Shown: in pieces, positions 15,001 through 25,415 of the stretch
Layout of the letters: each line of letters starts with the position of its first letter
Position numbering within the stretch: the first letter of the stretch is position 1
Assembly: GCA_963920705.1 (NCBI GenBank)
Contig: OY987239.1
Coordinates: 12,015,004 to 12,079,003, forward strand
Origin: Odiellus spinosus
Taxonomy: Eukaryota; Arthropoda; Arachnida; Opiliones; Phalangiidae
Direction: 5' to 3'
Length of the DNA: 64,000 nt
Notes under the pieces: generated by a model
The model's input: only the letters and a program-made list of their open reading frames with translations
What the model was told of the DNA's origin: nothing
Database searches by the model: none
Made by a program: the position numbers and the translations under genes

Positions 15001-18000
15001 TACACCCCCTGTAAAAATTGAAATAATCATATACACCCCCTGTAAAAATTGAAATAAGCATCTACACCCCCTGTAAAAATTGAAATAAGCATCTACACCC
15101 CCTGTAAAAATTGAAATAATCATATACACCCCCTGTAAAAATTGAAATAAGCATCTACACCCCCTGTAAAAATTGAAATAAGCATCTACACCCCCTGTAA
15201 AAATTGAAATAATCATATACACCCCTGTAAAAATTGAAATAAGCATCTACACCCCCTGTAAAAATTGAAATAAGCATCTACACCCCTTGTAAAAATTCAA
15301 ATAAGCTTCTACACCCCTTGTAAAAATTCAAATAAGCATCTACACCCCCTGTAAAAATTGAAATAAGCATCTACACCCCCTGTAAAAATTGAAATAAGCA
15401 TCTACACCCCCTGTAAAAATTGAAATAAGCATCTACATTGAGAAAATTGAGATTGAGAAAATTGAGATTGAGAAAATTGAGATTGAGAAAATTGAGATTG
15501 AGAAAATTGAGATTGAGAAAATTGAGATTGAGAAAATTGAGATTGAGAAAATTGAGATTGAGAAAATTGAGATTGAGAAAATTGAGATTGAGAAAATTGA
15601 GATTGAGAAAATTGAGATTGAGAAAATTGAGATTGAGAAAATTGAGATTGAGAAAATTGAGATTGAGAAAATTGAGATTGAGAAAATTGAGATTGAGAAA
15701 ATTGAGATTGAGAAAATTGAGATTGAGAAAATTGAGATTGAGAAAATTGAGATTGAGAAAATTGAGATTGAGAAAATTGAGATTGAGAAAATTGAGATTG
15801 AGAAAATTGAGATTGAGAAAATAGAGTTTGAGAAAATTGAAATAAGCATCTACACCCCCTGTAAAAATTGAAATAAGCATCTACACCCCCTGTAAAAATG
15901 GAAATAATCATATACACCCCCTGTAAAAATTGAAATAAGCATCTACACCCCCTGTAAAAATTGAAATAAGCATCTACACCCCCTGTAAAAATTGAAATAA
16001 GCATCTACACCCCCTGTAAAAATTGAAATAAGCATCTACACCCCCTGTAAAAATTGAAATAATCATATACACCCCCTGTAAAAATTGAAATAATCATATA
16101 CACCCCCTGTAAAAATTGAAATAAGCATCTACACCCCCTGTAAAAATTGAAATAAGCATCTACACCCCCTGTAAAAATTGAAATAAGCATCTACACCCCC
16201 TGTGAAAATTGAAATAAGCATCTACATTGAGAAAATTGAGATTGAGAAAATTGAGATTGAGAAAATTGAGATTGAGAAAATTGAGATTGAGAAAATTGAG
16301 ATTGAGAAAATTGAGATTGAGAAAATTGAGATTGAGAAAATTGAGATTGAGAAAATTGAGATTGAGAAAATTGAGATTGAGATTGAGAAAATTGAGATTG
16401 AGAAAATTGAGATTGAGAAAATTGAGATTGAGAAAATAGAGATTGAGAAAATAGAGATTGAGAAAATAGAGATTGAGAAAATTGAAATAAGCATCTACAC
16501 CCCCTGTAAAAATTGAAATAAGCATCTACACCCCCTGTAAAAATTGAAATAAGCATCTACATTGAGAAAATTGAGATTGAGAAAATTGAGATTGAGAAAA
16601 TTGAGATTGAGAAAATTGAGATTGAGAAAATTGAGATTGAGAAAATTGAGATTGAGAAAATTGAGATTGAGAAAATTGAGATTGAGAAAATTGAGATTGA
16701 GAAAATTGAGATTGAGAAAATAGAGATTGAGAAAATTGAAATAAGCATCTACACCCCCTGTAAAAATTGAAATAAGCATCTACACCCCCTGTGAAAATTG
16801 AAATAAGCATCTACATTGAGAAAATTGAGATTGAGAAAATTGAGATTGAGAAAATTGAGATTGAGAAAATTGAGATTGAGAAAATTGAGATTGAGAAAAT
16901 TGAGATTGAGAAAATTGAGATTGAGAAAATTGAGATTGAGAAAATTGAGATTGAGAAAATTGAGATTGAGAAAATTGAGATTGAGAAAATTGAGATTGAG
17001 AAAATTGAGATTGAGAAAATTGAGATTGAGAAAATTGAGATTGAGAAAATTGAGATTGAGAAAATTGAGATTGAGAAAATTGAGATTGAGAAAATTGAGA
17101 TTGAGAAAATTGAGATTGAGAAAATTGAGATTGAGAAAATTGAGATTGAGAAAATTGAGATTGAGAAAATTGAGATTGAGAAAATTGAGATTGAGAAAAT
17201 TGAGATTGAGAAAATTGAGATTGAGAAAATTGAGATTGAGAAAATTGAGATTGAGAAAATTGAGATTGAGAAAATTGAGATTGAGAAAATTGAGATTGAG
17301 AAAATTGAAATAAGCATCTACACCCCCTGTAAAAATTGAAATAAGCATCTACACCCCCTGTGAAAATTGAAATAAGCATCTACATTGAGAAAATTGAGAT
17401 TGAGAAAATTGAGATTGAGAAAATTGAGATTGAGAAAATTGAGATTGAGAAAATTGAGATTGAGAAAATTGAGATTGAGAAAATTGAGATTGAGAAAATT
17501 GAGATTGAGAAAATTGAGATTGAGAAAATAGAGATTGAGAAAATTGAAATAAGCATCTACACCCCCTGTAAAAATTGAAATAAGCATCTACACCCCCTGT
17601 GAAAATTGAAATAAGCATCTACATTGAGAAAATTGAGATTGAGAAAATTGAGATTGAGAAAATTGAGATTGAGAAAATTGAGATTGAGAAAATTGAGATT
17701 GAGAAAATTGAGATTGAGAAAATTGAGATTGAGAAAATTGAGATTGAGAAAATTGAGATTGAGAAAATTGAGATTGAGAAAATTGAGATTGAGAAAATTG
17801 AGATTGAGAAAATTGAGATTGAGAAAATTGAGATTGAGAAAATTGAGATTGAGAAAATTGAGATTGAGAAAATTGAGATTGAGAAAATTGAGATTGAGAA
17901 AATTGAGATTGAGAAAATTGAGATTGAGAAAATAGAGATTGAGAAAATAGAGATTGAGAAAATTGAAATAAGCATCTACACCCCCTGTAAAAATTGAAAT

Positions 18001-21000
18001 AAGCATCTACACCCCCTGTAAAAATTGAAATAAGCATCTACACCCCCTGTAAAAATTGAAATAAGCATCTACACCCCCTGTAAAAATTGAAATAAGCATC
18101 TACACCCCCTGTAAAAATTGAAATAAGCATCTACACCCCCTGTAAAACTTGAAATAAGCATCTACACCCCCTGTAAAAATTGAAATAATCATATACACCC
18201 CCTGTAAAAATTGAAATAAGCATCTACACCCCCTGTAAAAATTGAAATAAGCATCTACACCCCCTGTAAAAATTGAAATAATCATATACACCCCCTGTAA
18301 AAATTGAAATAAGCATCTACACCCCCTGTAAAAATTGAAATAAGCATCTACACCCCCTGTAAAAATTGAAATAAGCATCTACACCCCCTGTAAAAATTGA
18401 AATAATCATATACACCCCTGTAAAAATTGAAATAAGCATCTACACCCCCTGTAAAAATTGAAATAAGCATCTACACCCCTTGTAAAAATTCAAATAAGCT
18501 TCTACACCCCCTGTAAAAATTGAAATAAGCATCTACACCCCCTGTAAAAATTGAAATAAGCATCTACACCCCCTGTAAAAATTGAAATAAGCATCTACAC
18601 CCCCTGTAAAAATTGAAATAAGCATCTACATTGAGAAAATTGAGATTGAGAAAATTGAGATTGAGAAAATTGAGATTGAGAAAATTGAGATTGAGAAAAT
18701 TGAGATTGAGAAAATTGAGATTGAGAAAATTGAGATTGAGAAAATTGAGATTGAGAAAATTGAGATTGAGAAAATTGAGATTGAGAAAATTGAGATTGAG
18801 AAAATTGAGATTGAGAAAATTGAGATTGAGAAAATTGAGATTGAGAAAATTGAGATTGAGAAAATTGAGATTGAGAAAATTGAGATTGAGAAAATTGAGA
18901 TTGAGAAAATTGAGATTGAGAAAATTGAGATTGAGAAAATTGAGATTGAGAAAATTGAGATTGAGAAAATTGAGATTGAGAAAATTGAGATTGAGAAAAT
19001 TGAGATTGAGAAAATTGAGATTGAGAAAATTGAGATTGAGAAAATAGAGATTGAGAAAATAGAGATTGAGAAAATTGAAATAAGCATCTACACCCCCTGT
19101 AAAAATTGAAATAAGCATCTACACCCCCTGTAAAAATGGAAATAATCATATACACCCCCTGTAAAAATTGAAATAAGCATCTACACCCCCTGTAAAAATT
19201 GAAATAAGCATCTACACCCCCTGTAAAAATTGAAATAAGCATCTACACCCCCTGTAAAAATTGAAATAAGCATCTACACCCCCTGTAAAAATTGAAATAA
19301 TCATATACACCCCCTGTAAAAATTGAAATAATCATATACACCCCCTGTAAAAATTGAAATAAGCATCTACACCCCCTGTAAAAATTGAAATAAGCATCTA
19401 CACCCCCTGTAAAAATTGAAATAAGCATCTACACCCCCTGTGAAAATTGAAATAAGCATCTACATTGAGAAAATTGAGATTGAGAAAATTGAGATTGAGA
19501 AAATTGAGATTGAGAAAATTGAGATTGAGAAAATTGAGATTGAGAAAATTGAGATTGAGAAAATTGAGATTGAGAAAATTGAGATTGAGAAAATTGAGAT
19601 TGAGAAAATTGAGATTGAGAAAATTGAGATTGAGAAAATTGAGATTGAGAAAATTGAGATTGAGAAAATTGAGATTGAGAAAATTGAGATTGAGAAAATT
19701 GAGATTGAGAAAATTGAGATTGAGAAAATTGAGATTGAGAAAATAGAGATTGAGAAAATAGAGATTGAGAAAATAGAGATTGAGAAAATAGAGATTGAGA
19801 AAATTGAAATAAGCATCTACACCCCCTGTAAAAATTGAAATAAGCATCTACACCCCCTGTAAAAATTGAAATAAGCATCTACATTGAGAAAATTGAGATT
19901 GAGAAAATTGAGATTGAGATTGAGAAAATTGAGATTGAGAAAATTGAGATTGAGAAAATTGAGATTGAGAAAATTGAGATTGAGAAAATAGAGATTGAGA
20001 AAATTGAAATAAGCATCTACACCCCCTGTAAAAATTGAAATAAGCATCTACACCCCCTGTGAAAATTGAAATAAGCATCTACATTGAGAAAATTGAGATT
20101 GAGAAAATTGAGATTGAGAAAATTGAGATTGAGAAAATTGAGATTGAGAAAATTGAGATTGAGAAAATTGAGATTGAGAAAATTGAGATTGAGAAAATTG
20201 AGATTGAGAAAATTGAGATTGAGAAAATTGAGATTGAGAAAATTGAGATTGAGAAAATTGAGATTGAGAAAATTGAGATTGAGAAAATTGAGATTGAGAA
20301 AATTGAGATTGAGAAAATTGAGATTGAGAAAATTGAGATTGAGAAAATTGAGATTGAGAAAATTGAGATTGAGAAAATTGAGATTGAGAAAATTGAGATT
20401 GAGAAAATTGAGATTGAGAAAATTGAGATTGAGAAAATTGAGATTGAGAAAATTGAGATTGAGAAAATTGAGATTGAGAAAATTGAGATTGAGAAAATTG
20501 AGATTGAGAAAATTGAGATTGAGAAAATTGAGATTGAGAAAATTGAGATTGAGAAAATTGAGATTGAGAAAATTGAGATTGAGAAAATTGAGATTGAGAA
20601 AATTGAGATTGAGAAAATTGAGATTGAGAAAATTGAGATTGAGAAAATTGAGATTGAGAAAATTGAGATTGAGAAAATTGAGATTGAGAAAATTGAGATT
20701 GAGAAAATTGAGATTGAGAAAATTGAGATTGAGAAAATTGAGATTGAGAAAATTGAGATTGAGAAAATTGAGATTGAGAAAATTGAGATTGAGAAAATTG
20801 AGATTGAGAAAATTGAGATTGAGAAAATTGAGATTGAGAAAATTGAGATTGAGAAAATTGAGATTGAGAAAATTGAGATTGAGAAAATTGAGATTGAGAA
20901 AATTGAGATTGAGAAAATTGAGATTGAGAAAATTGAGATTGAGAAAATTGAGATTGAGAAAATTGAGATTGAGAAAATTGGGATTGAGAAAATTGGGATT

Positions 21001-22236
21001 GAGAAAATTGGGATTGAGAAAATTGAGATTGAGAAAATTGAGATTGAGAAAATTGAGATTGAGAAAATTGAGATTGAGAAAATTGAGATTGAGAAAATTG
21101 AGATTGAGAAAATTGAGATTGAGAAAATTGAGATTGAGAAAATTGAGATTGAGAAAATTGAGATTGAGAAAATTGAGATTGAGAAAATTGAGATTGAGAA
21201 AATTGAGATTGAGAAAATTGAGATTGAGAAAATTGAGATTGAGAAAATTGAGATTGAGAAAATTGAGATTGAGAAAATTGAGATTGAGAAAATTGAGATT
21301 GAGAAAATTGAGATTGAGAAAATTGAGATTGAGAAAATTGAGATTGAGAAAATTGAGATTGAGAAAATTGAGATTGAGAAAATTGAGATTGAGAAAATTG
21401 AGATTGAGAAAATTGAGATTGAGAAAATTGAGATTGAGAAAATTGAGATTGAGAAAATTGAGATTGAGAAAATTGAGATTGAGAAAATTGAGATTGAGAA
21501 AATTGAGATCGAGAAAATTGAGATCGAGAAAATTGAGATCGAGAAAATTGAGATTGAGAAAATTGAGATTGAGAAAATTGAGATTGAGAAAATTGAAATA
21601 AGCATGTACACCCCCTGTAAAAATTGAAATAAGCATCTACACCCCCTGTAAAAATTGAAATAAGCATCTACACCCCCTGTAAAAATTGAAATAAGCATCT
21701 ACACCCCCTGTAAAAATTGAAATAAGCATCTACACCCCCTGTAAAAATTGAAATAAGCATCTACACCCCCTGTAAAAATTGAAATAAGCATCTACACCCC
21801 TTGTAAAAATTGAAATAAGCATCTACACCCCTGTAAAAATTGAAATAAGCATCTACACCCCCTGTAAAAATTGAAATAAGCATCTACACCCCCTGTAAAA
21901 ATTGAAATAAGCATCTACACCCCTGTAAAAATTGAAATAAGCATCTACACCCCCTGTAAAAATTGAAATAAGCATCTACACCCCCTGTAAAAATTGAAAT
22001 AAGCATCTACATTGAGAAAATTGAGATTGAGAAAATTGAGATTGAGAAAATTGAGATTGAGAAAATTGAGATTGAGAAAATTGAGATTGAGAAAATTGAG
22101 ATTGAGAAAATAGAGATTGAGAAAATTGAAATAAGCATCTATACCCCCTGTAAAAATTGAAATAAGCATCTACACCCCCTGTAAAAATTGAAATAAGCAT
22201 CTACACCCCCTGTAAAAATTGAAATAAGCATCTACA
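1..22236. repeat. Composite satellite of a 31-bp unit and a 15-bp unit
   Basis: Two tandem periods alternate without unique sequence between them. The 31-bp unit contains GCATCTACACCCCCTGTAAA; a variant reads ATCATATACACCCCC. The 15-bp unit is ATTGAGAAAATTGAG, which gives one strand rich in purines. About 35 blocks of the 15-mer (roughly 120 to 1,500 bp each) are set between runs of the 31-mer. Rare variants mark higher-order repetition: a TAAAACTTGAA variant lies near 821, 10,552, 13,663, 14,983 and 18,144, and a CTACGCCCCC variant near 3,810, 5,657 and 7,016. The array is cut by the left window edge and ends abruptly near 22,236. No gene is seen in it. Long open frames over the 15-mer exist only because 15 is divisible by three. 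Confidence 0.97.
20083..21597. repeat. Longest homogeneous block of the 15-bp unit (about 100 copies)
   Basis: An almost perfect run of the 15-mer, three to four times longer than the other blocks. Small clusters of single-base variants occur as three adjacent units each: AAAATTGGGATTG near 20,980-21,015 and GAGATCGAGAAAA near 21,508-21,542. Adjacent identical variants suggest local copying of neighbouring units. It ends in a unique 31-mer variant (GCATGTACACC, near 21,602). Confidence 0.95.
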
Positions 22237-22322
22237 TCCAGATGTTGGTCAATCCCACATTCACGAAAATTGGGGCTAAAGTTTATCCAACTTCAAAATG
22301 AAATAGCTGTATTTAAACTCAC

Positions 22323-22542
22323 CCTATTACTCTTTTGATTGAAGACATCTCGCTTTTGAGAAGGCTTAGCACTTTTTCGTCTTAATTAATGATGCAATTG
22401 ATTAAATCTGATACAAGTTGGTAGACGTCCATAATAACTGGTTCGTCTTCTTTTCGGTATTCTAACATTTCCAAATATTGCGCTGGTTGATCTGATGTAT
22501 GTTGTTCCTTACTGGGTAAATCCAACACCAGGGTTTCAATTC
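22323..22542 (-). pseudogene. Decayed duplicate of a myosin V tail exon
   Basis: This stretch matches the myosin V exon at 58,205-58,509 and its flanking intron. Both begin after a CAATAG/GTTAG-type acceptor and encode GIE....LDL.SKEQ followed by EYRKEDEP. The same GTTGTTTC...AAAATTAACATAATT intron text lies upstream. The copy lacks about 85 bp of the 305-bp exon, the frame meets TAA within the decayed central part, and the donor region has lost a base. Because intron sequence was copied too, this is a genomic DNA duplication and not a retrocopy. It lies between the satellite and the cyclin duplication, in the same orientation as the intact gene some 36 kb away. Confidence 0.85.
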
Positions 22543-22676
22543 CTATTGAAAATAAAATAAAAAATAGGTTGTTTCAATACAAAATTAACATAATTAGGCT
22601 TTTTATCGCTTAGGCCTAACACACCAGTAAAAAAAATGTACAAACAAATATTTTACTACAAATCCCATATTATTTT
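22543..22676. other. AT-rich spacer, partly myosin V intron copy
   Basis: The first part still aligns with the intron next to the myosin V exon (58,510-58,570). The rest is AT-rich, with no recognisable gene. Confidence 0.6.
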
Positions 22677-22754
22677 AAAAATATTTTTTCTAAAAATCAT
22701 ATTTAAATTCAATTTAGTTTAATTTTAGTTTTAAATTTGTTTTTATTCTTGTAG

Positions 22755-22945
22755 ATGACATTAATGTCGGCAAGAACTCGACAGTAAACGGTGCTAATAT
22801 GTCTCAAAACATGGAAAATGAGAAGATGGATTAGGAGTCCCTAAAAACAACTGCTGAAGTTAATCTGTTACGGGCGTTAGTTGAAAAAACCCAAGATCTT
22901 GTGGAACGAATTGAAAAGTTTAAAATAAATATAGACACGCAGTGA
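22755..22945 (+). pseudogene. Terminal-exon-like fragment with an internal TAG, copy 1
   Basis: After a good acceptor (TTTTATTCTTGTAG) a frame reads DINVGKNSTVNGANMSQ and then meets TAG at 22,832-22,834. Past that stop the same frame continues for 36 codons, including EVNLLRALVEKTQDLVERIE, a heptad-like coiled-coil stretch, to TGA at 22,943. I do not recognise the protein. The fragment looks like the last exon of a gene whose upstream part is not in the window. The TAG is present in both duplicate copies, so it predates the duplication. Alternatively the TAG is the true end and the rest is 3' UTR. Confidence 0.45.
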
Positions 22946-23540
22946 AAATAAAACTGCGAATAAGTGTTTCTCTAACAAATTATTTTTCCACAATTTTAAT
23001 TTTATCCTGAGTTTAATTAGCCCGAAATGACCTCAATTAACTAATTGTTAATACTTTTCATGTTAGCATTTCAACCACATTTTGAAAAAAATCGGATGTC
23101 ACACTAACATCTTGTTCTAACAATTGAACCGTCAATGTCAACGGATCTCTACAGTTTGCTTTGCTCAATTACAGAAGTAATATTACATAATTTAATTATT
23201 TAAATTAAAATTAAACTAATTGCTAAAAAAGGCTAAAGTTTAAGTTTTAAAATAAGTTTTAAATAATATTTAATAAAAATTAATGTTTGTAGTCTTTAAG
23301 TACATAGTAACGTAACTTTCCCCTGTCCCTTCAACAACTCAAATTGGTCAAAAATCATAAAACCATATCATTTTAAGTGTTGTTTAGTCAGAAATAAGAA
23401 GTTAGGCCTAAAAAAAAATGGGAAGTTAAGCCTAAAATGGGAAATTTAAATACAAATCATTCAGTAATCAATGGTAACTTAAACGCGAGATGTTAAATTA
23501 CGCTGTAATCAATAGAATACCAGAAGTAATGTAATAAAAC
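22946..23540. other. AT-rich noncoding spacer inside duplication copy 1
   Basis: No open gene or known element is visible. The text repeats at 30,085-30,678 with small indels, so it is simply part of the duplicated segment. Confidence 0.6.
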
Positions 23541-23546
23541 TTTATT
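23541..23546 (-). terminator. Polyadenylation signal AATAAA of cyclin B copy 1
   Basis: AATAAA on the minus strand lies about 75 bp past the stop codon of the cyclin gene. It is conserved in the second copy at 30,679-30,684. Confidence 0.6.
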
Positions 23547-23619
23547 TAGAATCAAATAGATTCTCAGTTATTTTCACCATATATATATTAAAATCTATGT
23601 TAAAAAACTATATTCAAAA

Positions 23620-24960
23620 TTATCTTAAAATATTTTTGATGGCCATTTCTAGTCTCGTGTCGGCACTGACATTGAAGTATTCTTCGGACAAATATTTATT
23701 TCTTAGAGCCGCATATCTATCGGTATCGAAGGCTTCGTAACAATCGCAGAGTCTGCGAACAGTTGCCATGAAATCTTCTACGCAGTAAGATGAATAATAC
23801 TCCAATTGTCCGTTCCAATTGAATTTTTTATCCACTGTTTTGCTAGCGATATACAAGGAAGCCGCGGCTATCAATGACGGTGAGCGACAAGAGATACGCA
23901 GGTCGAAGAGAGACATCTCGATCAAATACTTGGCAATGCATGTCACTAAAGAATAAAAATGGTACACTGATAAAAATATGGTATAATATATTTACCTTTC
24001 TTCGAAGAATAAGCGGCTTTCGCATATCGCGTCAAGAAAGTGAGACTAAGTGGTCTGTCGAGACGAAATTCCAAGGACTTTAATATGGTGCATTCCATTT
24101 CCAAGATTTCATACTTCGTGTAAGTATTATCCGTGATGTAGACGAGGCTATTTACCCTTGGAGCGCAACCTTCATTGTACTTAGCAGCAATGAAGATGCA
24201 AGTAATGCCAACCAATTGGAAATCGTTAAGGGCAATTGCGTCTTCGTCTTGTAAATATCTATCTACAATTGATATCGTCATGTGTAATGTTTCGTCTTGA
24301 AATTTCAACGCTGTTTGCACCTAAATCGAAAGAATTAAGATTATTTTAGTCCAATTACACACTCAACTACCAACCAGGAAAACCTGAACAGAATCATACC
24401 ATTATTATCCAATTTATGAGGATCTTTCGAGCCTTTTGAGTTATTTCTTTTTGTTGCTTTATTAACTTCAAGTCGATTGACAATTCTCGCTCCAATTGAC
24501 GCAAGTACCTGATAATATCCCCCGTGTACTGAGAATAAGAATAGAAACCATACGGTGTAGGCGCATCTATATCAACGATGTCGTCCGGAGTCATCCACTT
24601 CTTTTTAGGCTTTTCTTTATCAACTACCACCAATTTTGTTGCAAGTCCTTTTACAGTGATGTCCTCCAGATCTTTATCAGCTTGCTTCGTCGCTTTTTCA
24701 AGTACAGGCACGATTGATTGATGTCCTTGTGGCTCCACCACATCAATGTCCGATCTAATCTTAGCAACTTGCGATTGTTTCGCGTCCAAAGCGATGTCTT
24801 GTCGCTCAGGAACTGACTGGCACACTTTAGATAAAGACGCGAATTTGCAGCCACCGTATTTGAGCCCGACATCGTTGTTTTGAATATCAACTAGTACCGA
24901 ACGCGTTTTAATATCATAACTACCCGATTCCAGCGAGATTAAAATATTTAAATCGGCCAT
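23620..24960 (-). CDS. CycB: G2/mitotic-specific cyclin B-like, copy 1
   Basis: Mitotic B-type cyclins activate CDK1 for entry into mitosis and are degraded by the APC/C. Three exons join in frame: 24,400-24,960, 23,996-24,320 and 23,620-23,945 (introns of 79 and 50 bp), giving 403 residues. Residues 20-28, RSVLVDIQN, fit the destruction box RxxLxxIxN. A basic KPKKK lies near 117. The cyclin boxes begin near 140 (YTGDIIRYLRQLE), followed by SIVDRYLQ, TDNTYTKYEILEMEC, RPLSLTFLTRYAKAA and IAKYLIEMSLFD, all typical of cyclin B. The usual MRAILIDWL reads KARKILINWI, a divergent form. The start is the first ATG, preceded by a TATA box. No stop or frameshift is present. It could be a functional divergent paralogue; the canonical cyclin B may lie elsewhere. 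Confidence 0.93.
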
Positions 24961-25059
24961 TATATTTAATTTAAGTTAATTAACGTTTACTATTTAAAAT
25001 CCGAATCGTCAAGTTGCGTTAAAAATGTAGATATGATATTAGAAATAAAATTGATTCAC

Positions 25060-25067
25060 TTTATATA
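25060..25067 (-). promoter_or_regulatory. TATA box of cyclin B copy 1
   Basis: TATATAAA on the minus strand lies about 100 bp upstream of the ATG. It is conserved at the same offset in copy 2, although flanking bases differ. Confidence 0.5.
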
Positions 25068-25415
25068 GTTGATTTTATTAACTAAAAACCAGTCTGAGTT
25101 TGCATCGTGTGATAATAAAGGTACGCGTTTATTTCCAAGTTATTTTCTTTGGAAATAAAGATTGGCTTAGGTTTTTTACGTATTGAAAGCAGCATGAAGT
25201 GATTATGTTTGAGTCTGAAGATAATTTTTTTACCTACTTTTTATCGATTGCCTTGTTTTTCCTTACAAGTGGAAAATGTATTTTGCATTTTTTATTTATT
25301 ACTTAGGTAATTGAGCAGAATTTATTTTGTTTGTTTGTTTAAAAAAGTCTTTAAAGGGAGGGTGAAGATGAAAATCAAGCGATTCTTCATCCATTCTTCT
25401 AGTAATTATCACCCT

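Larger units (their letters stand above)
22677..25415. repeat. Tandem segmental duplication, copy 1 (carries cyclin B copy 1)
   Basis: This segment and 29,806-32,535 are near-identical over about 2.7 kb, with a constant offset of 7,137 bp through the gene. The left break is at a run of AAAAATATTTTTT. The right break enters the 62-bp array directly after TCTAGTAATTATC. The spacer between genes and the region downstream of the cyclin gene carry small indels and substitutions between copies. Confidence 0.95.

Noticed and set aside
65..22169. Long open frames over the satellite (KIEIE, RKLRL, LNLNF, SQSQF and SISIF repeats)
   Set aside because: A 15-bp period without stop codons is open in nearly every frame on both strands. 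The frames start and stop at junctions with the 31-mer and have no gene structure.
1..22236. CRISPR array
   Set aside because: Repeats are directly adjacent with no unique spacers, and the context is eukaryotic.
1..22236. Telomeric repeat
   Set aside because: Neither unit resembles TTAGG-type or TCAGG-type insect telomere repeats.
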